A stretch of DNA of 64,000 bases. Origin: a virus. The stretch covers positions 1 to 64,000 of the IMG/VR virus record IMGVR_UViG_3300042553_000326; one strand, given 5' to 3'. Of this stretch, positions 52,048 to 59,669 are shown one piece after another (position 1 is the first letter of the stretch; every line of letters starts with the position of its first letter). Under the pieces are notes generated by a model. That model saw only the letters and a program-made list of their open reading frames with translations, was not told the DNA's origin and did no database searches. Both the position numbers and the translations under genes were made by a program.

Positions 52048-52194
52048 TTAGCGACAGATAGCTTGATAGTACTTCGTATAACCTTGGACATTGCATACAG
52101 CTATGCCACCAGCTAATACGTAGCCTTCTTCAATCCACTGTCTGACAATAGCTTCAAGCTCTATTACCGAACCAGCTGTAAGCACTCTATACAT
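52048..52194 (-). CDS. DUF1737-like small protein, 48 aa
   Basis: MYRVLTAGSVIELEAIVRQWIEEGYVLAGGIAVCNVQGY... fits the DUF1737 pattern (short strand, helix, eGW..xGGi). The ATG lies inside the end of the upstream gene (8-nt overlap). Found by reading the gap before tRNA-Leu. Function of the family is unknown. Confidence 0.75.
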   Translation of the reverse strand: MYRVLTAGSVIELEAIVRQWIEEGYVLAGGIAVCNVQGYTKYYQAICR

Positions 52195-52384
52195 GATACT
52201 GATTCTCCAGCTTACGAAGACGGATACGCCAGGTATTATGACGTATCTTTTTATCTTCTAAAAGTTCGCGTATCTCATGCAACTGCTTTTCTAGCTGATT
52301 GCAATCTTGTTCAAGCTGCACTACGATAAATTCCATCATATCATGCGTATAGGTTTCTAGTGTAGCACCGTTTTCGGCAGACAT
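52187..52384 (-). CDS. coiled-coil hypothetical protein, 65 aa
   Basis: Start at ATG 52384 (AAAGGGA upstream, just after the preceding stop). Helical with heptads (IVVQLEQDCNQLEKQLHEIRELLEDKK). Unknown. Confidence 0.7.
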   Translation of the reverse strand: MSAENGATLETYTHDMMEFIVVQLEQDCNQLEKQLHEIRELLEDKKIRHNTWRIRLRKLENQYHV

Positions 52385-52394
52385 TATTTCCCTT

Positions 52395-52712
52395 TCAACT
52401 GTAATTAATATTGACATTGTTAGCTATTGCCTGTCTGAACAACTCTTTCAAATCGCGAATCCTATCTCGAACATACTCAAAGTTTCTACCACAGTAGACC
52501 ACATTACCATCTGCTATAGTAGGCTCAATGAAGTTCTGCATGAGATACCAATTATCAAGCTTCATAAGCATAGTATGAATCTGATCCTGGTTGAACTCAC
52601 CGCACTCCTCGTGAGGCATGTCAAGTATATCCATCAGATCAATAAAGTTCTTATTGGACATATTAACAAAATCCTCAATATCGCAATCAGCACACGACAT
52701 CGTAACACTCAT
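52395..52712 (-). CDS. hypothetical protein, about 105 aa
   Basis: Start set at ATG 52712 (MSVTMSCADCDIEDF; AGGAG 9 nt upstream); ATG 52718 is an alternative. Acidic N-terminal half with three Cys, helical C-terminus (EYVRDRIRDLKELFRQAI). No family recognised. Confidence 0.65.
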   Translation of the reverse strand: MSVTMSCADCDIEDFVNMSNKNFIDLMDILDMPHEECGEFNQDQIHTMLMKLDNWYLMQNFIEPTIADGNVVYCGRNFEYVRDRIRDLKELFRQAIANNVNINYS

Positions 52713-52788
52713 TTTCATCTTCTCCTCTTGTAAAAGCTTACTAGAAGACACTCTTTTGGAATGCCCTCTATAAACTCAGTCTTTTGGA

Positions 52789-53004
52789 CTAGGCGTGTTT
52801 ATCGCAGATATTGTAAGACTTCACATACTTACCCTTACAGGTGCAGTATAGCAAATCACCTACCTTTTGTTTCACCTTCTGGCTGCAAGTCCCGCAGCTA
52901 GCTCCAGCTGCTTTCTTATCGGAGATCTTAACGTTATCCACCTTATTGAAAAATGGATGAATAACAGCACGTCCGAAATGTGGTACGGTCAACTGTACTT
53001 GCAT
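52789..53004 (-). CDS. zinc-ribbon-like small protein
   Basis: 71 aa. Residues 37-69 contain CGTCSQK, YCTCKGK and ICDKH: a likely Cys/His zinc-binding domain. Basic overall. AAGGAGC precedes the ATG. Candidate nucleic-acid-binding or host-takeover protein; unproven. Confidence 0.7.
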   Translation of the reverse strand: MQVQLTVPHFGRAVIHPFFNKVDNVKISDKKAAGASCGTCSQKVKQKVGDLLYCTCKGKYVKSYNICDKHA

Positions 53005-53076
53005 GAACCAGCTCCTTTTAGCACGACGATTGAATTACCAGTGTTGTGCCAGACACTGACAACCTGCAAAAATAAA

Positions 53077-53098
53077 CCCCAGGAGTATTCTCCTAGGG
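53077..53098 (-). terminator. Rho-independent terminator
   Basis: CCCTAGGAG/CTCCTGGGG stem, AATA loop, followed by TTTATTTTT on the minus strand; ends the unit containing the gene at 53302..53877. Confidence 0.8.
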
Positions 53099-53165
53099 CT
53101 CATTTTCTAGATTCTTTAAGATGTAGCATTCAGAGTGCGCATTCCGAATGAAACCTTTAGGCCTT

Positions 53166-53300
53166 CTAGTGACCTGTTAGCGTAGAGACGCTGAATTCAT
53201 GAACGGCTTCTTTAGAGTCCACACCGAAAACGGACTTAACTGAGCGACCAGTGGCTAGATCACGAGAAAGGGGAACATGATCCAGCGTCGCTTCAGTTGT
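53166..53300 (-). other. possible +1-frame C-terminal extension of the gene at 53302..53877
   Basis: Directly after the TAA of the 191-aa gene the +1 frame stays open for 44 codons (NTTEATLDHVPLSRDLATGR... to the TAG at 53166) with protein-like composition and no start codon with an SD. Could be a +1 programmed frameshift at the stop (GCG TAA T), a sequence indel, or chance. Confidence 0.35.
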
Positions 53301-53301
53301 A

Positions 53302-53877
53302 TTACGCGGCCTTCTTCTCAGCCTCTTCGCGAGCCTTCTTTGCGGCCTGAAGCTTAGCACGAGCTTCAGCAAGACGATTCAGGGTATCTTGAGTAACTTC
53401 ACGCTTCTCAATACCAGCTTCGTAGCCAGTCTTGATAGCCTCACCGTTAGTCATAACCCACTTGGCGACATCAGCGTTGCCATCAGCAAGCGCCGTCAGA
53501 GCAGCTTGAGCAGCAGCCAGAGCTTCGTCGTCCTTCAGACGCTTAACAGCAGGCCACTTGAAGCACTCAACCAGCTGATTAGCCTGCTCGATCACGAAAG
53601 CAGCCTTCTTATCTTCCTTCATCGTCTCAACAACGTGATCCATAGCCTTTTGCAGCTTGTTACGCTCCGTCTTCAGAACACGTCGCGACTTACCAGCGTC
53701 CAGCGCGGCAAGAATTTCATCTTCCTTCTCAACCAACCAGTTTACCAGTTCCTCGTTAGCGCCCTTGATAGCTTTGAACGCCTCCTTAATCTTCGGGAGA
53801 CGAATGAAGTCTTGAGCTTCTTGCTTAGTTGCAAAGAACTTACCATCAACGATGAAACCAGACTGAATATTGCTCAT
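53302..53877 (-). CDS. probably abundant helical protein under promoter copy 4
   Basis: 191 aa, almost wholly alpha-helical and charged, ending in a Lys/Ala/Glu coiled coil (RLAEARAKLQAAKKAREEAEKK). Codon use is strongly biased, as in the capsid and tube genes, implying high expression. It has its own promoter-like motif (53928-53956), an SD AAAAAGGAAAT and a terminator (53077-53098). No family recognised; a DNA-binding or host-takeover role is conceivable. Confidence 0.75.
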   Translation of the reverse strand: MSNIQSGFIVDGKFFATKQEAQDFIRLPKIKEAFKAIKGANEELVNWLVEKEDEILAALDAGKSRRVLKTERNKLQKAMDHVVETMKEDKKAAFVIEQANQLVECFKWPAVKRLKDDEALAAAQAALTALADGNADVAKWVMTNGEAIKTGYEAGIEKREVTQDTLNRLAEARAKLQAAKKAREEAEKKAA

Positions 53878-53927
53878 TTAATTTATTTCCTTTTTAATAA
53901 TGAAAATACGAAGTCTCTATTCTGAGC

Positions 53928-53956
53928 TTCATATAAGATACCCTTAAATCCGCAAG
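53928..53956 (-). promoter_or_regulatory. conserved phage promoter-like motif, copy 4
   Basis: Minus strand TTGCGG, 12 nt, CTTATATGAA, 51 nt upstream of the start at 53877. Same spacing as the three copies at the left end, about 50 kb away. Confidence 0.75.
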
Positions 53957-53995
53957 GGCCACGGTCTACAAAACCTACACATATAGCATTGTTCA

Positions 53996-54012
53996 TTAAT
54001 TCAACAGTTTCG
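53996..54012 (-). repeat. partial intergenic repeat, copy C
   Basis: Minus-strand CGAAACTGTTGAATTAAT matches the CGAAACTGTTAAATTA part of repeats A and B, again next to a GC-rich island and upstream of a transcription unit. Confidence 0.55.
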
Positions 54013-54172
54013 ACCGGCAAGACGCACCGACCGGACTGCCATGCTACTAAACGCAAAAGTCGCCCCAAAATGCCACGCGGCATACCCAGGTTGGCACGCT
54101 ACGCCACGTACGCAACGACGCCATAATGCCCCTATGGGGCGCGGTTCCGGCGGCAAGACGGAGCACTTTTGC
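54010..54172. other. GC-rich non-coding island, copy C
   Basis: Contains a CGGCAAGACG direct repeat (54015-54024, 54151-54160), a GCCCC/GGGGC hairpin (about 54126-54140) and a GCAAAAGT/ACTTTTGC inverted repeat at its edges. Shares three 8-10-nt words with the island at 16984-17170. Confidence 0.6.
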
Positions 54173-54194
54173 AAGACTTCAATTACTGCTCTAC

Positions 54195-54413
54195 TTAGCT
54201 TGCTTCGATGCTAGTAACCTTACACAACGCCTTAAGTACAGCCACTTCACGATTTAACGTAATTAGTGCACGACTATGGCGTTCCTCTGCGATAGAAAGC
54301 CTTTCACTTGCCTTCTTAAATGCAGATTGCGACAATTTCATTTCCTTTGTTGCAGCTTCAAGTTCAGCCTGTAGCGTCGACAGCGGCATGCTCTTCTCAC
54401 TTTTTGCTTTCAT
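54195..54413 (-). CDS. coiled-coil hypothetical protein, 72 aa
   Basis: Helical throughout (LSTLQAELEAATKEMKLSQSAFKKASERLSIAEERHSRAL), ending VLKALCKVTSIEAS. Its start overlaps the upstream 59-aa gene by 17 nt. Last gene of the metabolism operon before the GC island. Unknown. Confidence 0.7.
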   Translation of the reverse strand: MKAKSEKSMPLSTLQAELEAATKEMKLSQSAFKKASERLSIAEERHSRALITLNREVAVLKALCKVTSIEAS

Positions 54414-54576
54414 TCAGTGCCTCTCTGGGTAGTATCGTAAACACCCTTGTATTTAAATTCACGGCAAAGATATCGCCGCGTGTTATTACATCATGAATGG
54501 TAGTGCTTCTAAAGAGAGTCTTGGAAGGCACTATGTGCATCCATATGTCCCCATTATATGTGAAGATTTTACTCAT
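54397..54576 (-). CDS. small protein, 59 aa
   Basis: ATG at 54576 overlaps the TGA of the DHH gene (ATGA). MSKIFTYNGDIWMHIVPSKTLFR...RGDIFAVNLNTRVFTILPREAL: beta-rich, like small OB/SH3-type proteins. Supported by tight coupling on both sides. Function unknown. Confidence 0.75.
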   Translation of the reverse strand: MSKIFTYNGDIWMHIVPSKTLFRSTTIHDVITRGDIFAVNLNTRVFTILPREALNESKK

Positions 54577-55535
54577 GACTTATACTTCAAAGATGTACCC
54601 TGCTTCAGGTACAAATTTATATTACCAGTGGGGATCCTACAACCTGCTGCATGCTTATGCCCACCACCGCCAAACGATTGCGCTATTGCTGCTACATCAA
54701 TATCTGAACCTGGAAGGCTTCTCATCGAGCAATTAGATTGCTCTGTCTCAGCCGCATACCAAACTAAAACCATCTCATCCTTATACTTAGTGTAAAGACG
54801 ATCACCTATTTCCGATTGATAGATTGGTGAGTTGACTAGAATAGCAGGTACACCTAGAACACTTGTTGATACAGCATTCCTACACATGCGTTCTACAGCC
54901 ACATCGATTTGCTTTATTAATGCAAATCCTGTTTGAATACCATCATACAGCATTTCATCATCTGAAACAATACGATCCCACTGCTCGAAGGACCAAGGTG
55001 TCTCTGCATTTAGAAATGCGTGAAGCGCTCTTGATTCAGGATACTGAAACACCCAGCGATCTCGATCATCAATACGATCTACAATGAAGTTATTGTTGAA
55101 GGTATTAGTACTTAGTGCAAAGTAATCCATTGCCAGTTTCGCACCAGACTTTTTGTTGTCAAGCTTAATGAACAAACGACGTCCATTCTGTGTAATATAA
55201 TCCCACATGAATGAACTAGGGTTATCTCCAAAGCCACTAAGCTGTGCCTCTTTGCTGAAGTACTCGAAAGCTGTTTGGTGATGATCCAGAAGCACTGTTT
55301 GCAACGCAACTTCTGCTAGCTTGTAGATGTACTCTGCCGGCATACTCCAATCAAGAATGAATACCTTCTTGTCCTTGCATCTAGCAATAGTTTCTTCAAA
55401 ATATTTTACATCGGTAGCCTTTACATAGTCCCTACCAATGTAATCAGCGTTAGCACCAAATACACGCCATACTTGATAGGCTGCTGCAAAGCCATCTGTA
55501 CAGTGCTGGTGATACAATACAACTGTATTAGCCAT
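54573..55535 (-). CDS. DHH-family phosphoesterase (NrnB-like)
   Basis: 320 aa. HCTDGFAAAY (Asp14), LDWSMP (Asp62) and LDHHQTAF (Asp84-His85-His86) are the DHH-domain metal ligands, and SFGGGGHKHAAGC near residue 295 is the DHHA1 substrate loop. Members degrade short oligoribonucleotides or cyclic (di)nucleotides, so roles in nanoRNA recycling or destroying host signalling nucleotides are both possible. Confidence 0.88.
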   Translation of the reverse strand: MANTVVLYHQHCTDGFAAAYQVWRVFGANADYIGRDYVKATDVKYFEETIARCKDKKVFILDWSMPAEYIYKLAEVALQTVLLDHHQTAFEYFSKEAQLSGFGDNPSSFMWDYITQNGRRLFIKLDNKKSGAKLAMDYFALSTNTFNNNFIVDRIDDRDRWVFQYPESRALHAFLNAETPWSFEQWDRIVSDDEMLYDGIQTGFALIKQIDVAVERMCRNAVSTSVLGVPAILVNSPIYQSEIGDRLYTKYKDEMVLVWYAAETEQSNCSMRSLPGSDIDVAAIAQSFGGGGHKHAAGCRIPTGNINLYLKQGTSLKYKS

Positions 55536-55857
55536 CTAATTCCTCTATAAGTTTATTGATTCTATCAATACTACCTGCATTATGCAGGCAGTGATAACTA
55601 GAAGCCACGTCTAATCCACACCATTCGTTTATCGCTGATCTTAGATCGGTGTGATGTATCTTTGAGCTCTTTAGAGTAACAGCATCGTTAAACCTCTTAG
55701 AGCCCCAATGCCAATAATCATCTACCCATTTACAGAAGTAGTAACGATAGCCACCATCATTAAATTTGAATCTGACCAAATAAACACCTTCATGGCTTGG
55801 CTTTACATTTACATCGAACCACTCAGATAGTACTAACTTGTTCTGTCTCACTGGCAC
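55528..55857 (-). CDS. DUF551-like small protein, copy 1
   Basis: About 109 aa; GTG start at 55857 or 55851 (uncertain). SEWFDVNVKPSHEGVYLVRF...WHWGS shares its pattern with the protein at 57761..57994 (EWxxxxxKPxHxGVY), the DUF551-like W...P...G.YL....W...W arrangement. Unknown function, common in phages. Confidence 0.65.
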   Translation of the reverse strand: MPVRQNKLVLSEWFDVNVKPSHEGVYLVRFKFNDGGYRYYFCKWVDDYWHWGSKRFNDAVTLKSSKIHHTDLRSAINEWCGLDVASSYHCLHNAGSIDRINKLIEELDG

Positions 55858-56158
55858 GTTTAGCCTCCATATACTTGATCATAATATTCTCGCTACCGTA
55901 CGAGTGACTTGGAGCTTCGTTATAAAGATATGCTACATATACAGGCACTATCCAGAGATTCGTGGAATCCGCTGCATGAATAGCTTCTTTCAGATTGTTA
56001 GAAAGGATACAATAAAGAAACTGTCCTGGTTGTATTCCATATGCAATGTACTTAGCGAGACCTTCATGCATATAACTAGGAATCTGCTTACCCATAAATC
56101 TGAATAGATTTAATGAGGATAGCACTTCCTTAAACAATTCATCATTTTCTTTCGCCAT
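55823..56158 (-). CDS. hypothetical protein, 111 aa
   Basis: Helical, with FMGKQIPSYMHEGLAKYIAYGIQPGQFLYCILSNNLKEAIHAAD (22-65). The 'iP..m.egl..Y...g..pG.Fl.all.n.l..a...AD' pattern recurs in small phage proteins of unknown function. Overlaps both neighbours. Confidence 0.75.
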   Translation of the reverse strand: MAKENDELFKEVLSSLNLFRFMGKQIPSYMHEGLAKYIAYGIQPGQFLYCILSNNLKEAIHAADSTNLWIVPVYVAYLYNEAPSHSYGSENIMIKYMEAKRASETEQVSTI

Positions 56159-56393
56159 ACTTCAGCTCCAGTTCCTTATTAAGTTCAACTGCGATATCGT
56201 ACCATAGCTTTGGTGACACGAGAGATTTTGTATCGTCGATCTCTGGTGGTGGATTTGACAGTACATGATCACAATAGAAGCCCAAAGCCTCTACAATAAA
56301 TGCCTGCTTCAGCGCACCAAATCTAGAGTACTCCATCGCCTCTACAACAAACTCGACATTTGTCTTTTGCTTTATCGGCTTCAAAGGTCTCAT
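56142..56393 (-). CDS. hypothetical protein, 83 aa
   Basis: NVEFVVEAMEYSRFGALKQAFIVEALGFYCDHVL matches a recurrent short phage protein pattern (helix 'Plkq.fv..al..Y...v'). TAATG overlap with the nucleotidyltransferase stop. Function unknown. Confidence 0.75.
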   Translation of the reverse strand: MRPLKPIKQKTNVEFVVEAMEYSRFGALKQAFIVEALGFYCDHVLSNPPPEIDDTKSLVSPKLWYDIAVELNKELELKYGERK

Positions 56394-57343
56394 TAATCAA
56401 AGATCCTATCAATAACTTCAGCAACGTACGAACTATTGATCTTATCAGCATCAACATTCTGCAGTGCTTGTACTAACTGTTGCATATAGGCAGCATCTAC
56501 ACCTGTAAGCTGCTCCTGAAGAATATTCCAGTCCTTCAGATTCAACTCAGAAATCTGCCACATGATCTTCAGCAACTGACCTGCAGTAATGCTCCAGCCA
56601 CGTTCAATAAATTTCTTACTACGAAAGATCGATGCAATGGGATACAGACTGCCATTGTACTCCAGAGTCTTTGACAGCATCAGCTCTAGAGCCTTTGGAG
56701 GCAGTACAAGTTCTTGCGGAGTATGCTCATACCAGCATGTAGCATGAATGAAGTCGAAGTTTCGATGGATATGAAGAGGATCCCCAAAGAATCGAATAAT
56801 CAACTGCACCTTATCAGATAATGTGATAGCATTCTGCGTCATAAGAATAGGACGATACTTTGGCTTTGTCTTATCCTTCTTATCCTTCACAAGTGAATCA
56901 GCGAATTCTGCTGCAGCATCAGGACGAAGACTCTCAAAATACTTGTATGTGTCTTGTTCTTCAGCTGCAACGCCTGCTGACTTGATGTAGATCATTACAC
57001 GAGGCTCATCTTCACCTTTGCAGTTTACTACATTAGTGCGTCGAATCTCAGGTACAGCCGTCTTCTCAGTACCTACTGCTGAGGTTGGTTTACAGGTGAG
57101 ATTGAACTTGTCCACATAGTACCTAGCGATTGCCTCGGTAGTATCTATCGTTTTAAAATAAATATCGTAATCATTCACCTTAGTACCCATCAGCATCGAT
57201 GAGATACAGCCACCAGTCACCACTACATCTCTTGCTGCACGCTCTCTGATATTATCATCCTCAATAGATGACAACCAATCCGTGACCTTTCGATTGATTA
57301 CACGTCGTACAGAGCTCTTCTTGAGTCCCTTAGTCGTCTCCAT
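56393..57343 (-). CDS. pol-beta-superfamily nucleotidyltransferase
   Basis: 316 aa from ATG 57343 (GGAG 6 nt upstream). VVTGGCISSMLMGTKVNDYDIYF (GG at 44-45; Asp58 and Asp60) is the nucleotidyltransferase GG...DxD signature, as in CCA-adding enzymes and poly(A) polymerases. Helical C-terminus. Because two of the four phage tRNAs lack encoded CCA, a tRNA-end function is tempting but unproven; modification of other RNAs or proteins is possible. Confidence 0.78.
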   Translation of the reverse strand: METTKGLKKSSVRRVINRKVTDWLSSIEDDNIRERAARDVVVTGGCISSMLMGTKVNDYDIYFKTIDTTEAIARYYVDKFNLTCKPTSAVGTEKTAVPEIRRTNVVNCKGEDEPRVMIYIKSAGVAAEEQDTYKYFESLRPDAAAEFADSLVKDKKDKTKPKYRPILMTQNAITLSDKVQLIIRFFGDPLHIHRNFDFIHATCWYEHTPQELVLPPKALELMLSKTLEYNGSLYPIASIFRSKKFIERGWSITAGQLLKIMWQISELNLKDWNILQEQLTGVDAAYMQQLVQALQNVDADKINSSYVAEVIDRIFD

Positions 57344-57764
57344 CGTCGTCTCCATCTTCATCGCTTTCTTCATCCTCGTGTGTCGGATCTTTCCAAGTTG
57401 TATCAACGCCTTCCATCGACTTTACAATAGAGGCTCTAAGAGCAGCGTTATCGACTGCAGCGAAGTCCTCAATGACTTCCCATGCCATCAAATACCAACG
57501 ATACTCATCATTCTTTTGAGCAATGTAATACTTAAAACTCCTTGAACGCTCTCCCTTGATCAGCTGGAAGTTACCACTATTTATCTTACCGTAGCGAACA
57601 CTTCTAATATATACGAAATGTCGTTTGAGGATCTCGTCGTAATGCTCTGCGCTTACAGCTAATACGATATTAGCATGTCCGGGCTGACCTCTGCCACGAA
57701 CCAGATCTCCTACCTCAGGTATTCTCTTTCTAGGTCTTACTGCTGCGAATATATGTCGTGTCAT
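57330..57764 (-). CDS. hypothetical protein with acidic tail
   Basis: 144 aa from ATG 57764 (ATGA overlap with the upstream stop). N-terminal beta-rich part with PEVGDLVRGRGQPGHANIVLAV (SH3-like), C-terminal tail of Asp/Glu/Gly repeats. Unknown; the acidic tail resembles those of DNA-mimic or chaperone proteins. Confidence 0.7.
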   Translation of the reverse strand: MTRHIFAAVRPRKRIPEVGDLVRGRGQPGHANIVLAVSAEHYDEILKRHFVYIRSVRYGKINSGNFQLIKGERSRSFKYYIAQKNDEYRWYLMAWEVIEDFAAVDNAALRASIVKSMEGVDTTWKDPTHEDEESDEDGDDDGDD

Positions 57765-57994
57765 TTCAATAACTCTCCATTCGTATCTCGCAATACACCG
57801 CGCCATTCAAACGATTTGAATATTGATTTACGCCCACAAGTAGCAGCATTATCTACGAATAGACTGCCAGCCATCCAGTCTTTGCCATCCCAGAGAGAAT
57901 ATACTATTTCCACCTGTAAACCACTTATAACACGCTGATACACACCAACATGCGTCGGTTTAATCTCAGATGGGTACCATTCAGAGTATCTCAT
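57761..57994 (-). CDS. DUF551-like small protein, copy 2
   Basis: 77 aa. MRYSEWYPSEIKPTHVGVYQRV...YSLWDGKDW...WRG, paralogous in pattern to 55528..55857. ATGA overlaps with both the ligase and the next gene. Function unknown. Confidence 0.75.
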   Translation of the reverse strand: MRYSEWYPSEIKPTHVGVYQRVISGLQVEIVYSLWDGKDWMAGSLFVDNAATCGRKSIFKSFEWRGVLRDTNGELLK

Positions 57995-58917
57995 AAATCT
58001 CCTAAATCAATATCACTACGAAAGCCTACTGCACGTGGAAAACGTGGTAGTTCTTTTATACCATAACTCATATAACGGAACTTGAGAGTCTTATATCTGA
58101 ATTGCTCTCTTTTATCCCAGATCACCTGTCTTTCAGCATGAGTAAAACTGCCAGGTGCTACTCTAATTTCTGTACCATTATAGTCACATACAAACATGCC
58201 TAGTGTGCCAGCTGGTATCATGTTCTCTTGATTCGTACTGCGTTTTGCATTGCCAAGGTTATCTCTGACGTCAACATTTGTATTGGTCAATTGTTCCTCG
58301 AAAGCTGTAATGATAGCTTCGTCGTCATCAAAGCGTTTCAACTTCAGTAGTATACCTTCATTAAATGTCGACCTATTATGCTTGTATCTACCAATAGGGT
58401 CGCGCATCATGATGCCCTCATAACCTAATGCCAACTGTGATGCTTCGTAATCCATCAGCTGTTCATACGACTCGATGTACTCATGATCGACAATATGCAA
58501 TGTACCTGACATGTCATCGAGTTCGAATACCTTAATAGCCATGTCAGCCTTTTCTAGACGTACATAGAACTCTAGGTTACATAGCTTCTCATCTGCATAA
58601 TCAAACACGTAGAATCTGAAATCATCATGAAACTTATCATCAGACATTACGTGACTCTGTGTGCGATTATACACATCAGAGTCTGTAGGATTACCTACGA
58701 TAATCTCGCCATCTAAGTGTTCGCAATTACCAAATGCTGCTTGAACATATACACTTGGCAGGTCGATTAATTTTCTGCTAACGCATTTACCACCACGTAC
58801 AATACATCTAATGCCATCGAATTTAGGCGAACACAATAGAGGGTATCTGAGCTTTTTGAAGAAGTCAGAGTCCTTTAATGGATCGCTGTTTGGTGCAAGC
58901 AAAGGTTTAAACGTCAT
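57991..58917 (-). CDS. ATP-dependent DNA ligase
   Basis: 308 aa from ATG 58917 (a GTG at 58923 is possible). T7-ligase-like: motif I KFDGIR (Lys32, adenylated), motif III FYVFDY, motif IV GYEGIMMRD, motif V LLKLKRF, then an OB-fold domain ending RFPRAVGFRSD. Seals nicks in phage DNA during replication or recombination. Confidence 0.93.
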   Translation of the reverse strand: MTFKPLLAPNSDPLKDSDFFKKLRYPLLCSPKFDGIRCIVRGGKCVSRKLIDLPSVYVQAAFGNCEHLDGEIIVGNPTDSDVYNRTQSHVMSDDKFHDDFRFYVFDYADEKLCNLEFYVRLEKADMAIKVFELDDMSGTLHIVDHEYIESYEQLMDYEASQLALGYEGIMMRDPIGRYKHNRSTFNEGILLKLKRFDDDEAIITAFEEQLTNTNVDVRDNLGNAKRSTNQENMIPAGTLGMFVCDYNGTEIRVAPGSFTHAERQVIWDKREQFRYKTLKFRYMSYGIKELPRFPRAVGFRSDIDLGDL

Positions 58918-59353
58918 AGTCACGATTCCAGAGCCAATGCTGCCACACTTGTTCAGCTACGTACTCTTTATTCTCTGTGTTAAGCAATTTTGTGGCTTCT
59001 TCTTTCGCCCACGGACGCCACTCTCTCACAACTTCATTAACTTGTGATTCGATATCATACTGTGGATACAACATGTCATAGCCCTTAATGAGCATAAAAG
59101 GACCTTTAATATGTCGTATTCTACGAATAATATCCAGGTCTGCGCAACTTGCTTGAAACCCTGTAACACCCTCTTTGTAAGCTACATAGTTAAACGTAGC
59201 TACAGCTGCCATACTCATGGCGTACACTGCTGTACCATAATCATGCTCTTTGGCGACGAGAGCATTTATATATTCTACAAGTTCCTCCATTGAGTATATC
59301 CCAGGGACTTCTGTATCGCGCATTTCTTGTTCTGTCGCAGTATTAATATCCAT
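58907..59353 (-). CDS. hypothetical protein, 148 aa
   Basis: Start at ATG 59353 with GGAGG 5 nt upstream. AVYAMSMAAVATFNYVAYKEGVTGFQASCADLDIIRRIRHIKGPFMLIKGYDMLYPQ is a recurring segment in phage proteins of unknown function found near DNA-metabolism genes. No catalytic motif evident. Confidence 0.8.
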   Translation of the reverse strand: MDINTATEQEMRDTEVPGIYSMEELVEYINALVAKEHDYGTAVYAMSMAAVATFNYVAYKEGVTGFQASCADLDIIRRIRHIKGPFMLIKGYDMLYPQYDIESQVNEVVREWRPWAKEEATKLLNTENKEYVAEQVWQHWLWNRDYDV

Positions 59354-59669
59354 TAAGTCCTCCAATTGAAGCTCTAAAGGGATGCGGTATAGGGTCTATG
59401 TAGAGCTCTACAGGTTCATACCAACCTTTTCCCTTCTTTGGTTGCTTGATACGACGTAGCTTCGAGAACTCAAAGGAACCTACATTGAGGTTACCAATAT
59501 TGATTACTTCGAATGGCTCTAACAACACTACCATGTAAATACGATAACCCATGGATCGACTCCTGGCGAAACCGCCCTGTTTGAAGTCTGCAACCTTATG
59601 AGCTCTTAGACGTTTTCCCTCCCAACTATGGCAGAGTCCCCTGACCTTGGTCATCCTTCGCAGGTCCAT
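59343..59669 (-). CDS. hypothetical protein, 108 aa
   Basis: Basic, beta-rich protein (GYRIYMVVLLEPFEVINIGNLNVGSFEF). ATG 59669 has AAAGGAAA upstream and overlaps the previous gene by 44 nt. Unknown function. Confidence 0.65.
   Translation of the reverse strand: MDLRRMTKVRGLCHSWEGKRLRAHKVADFKQGGFARSRSMGYRIYMVVLLEPFEVINIGNLNVGSFEFSKLRRIKQPKKGKGWYEPVELYIDPIPHPFRASIGGLNGY

Larger units (their letters stand above)
53878..54194. other. 317-bp non-coding region with promoter and GC island
   Basis: Contains promoter copy 4, repeat word C (53996-54012) and the GC-rich island (54010-54172). An open minus-strand frame (53883..54083) crosses the promoter and lacks an SD, so it is not called. Confidence 0.75.

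Noticed and set aside
53883-54083. 66-codon minus-strand frame upstream of 53877
   Set aside because: It contains promoter copy 4 and part of the GC island, has no SD, and its composition differs from neighbouring genes.
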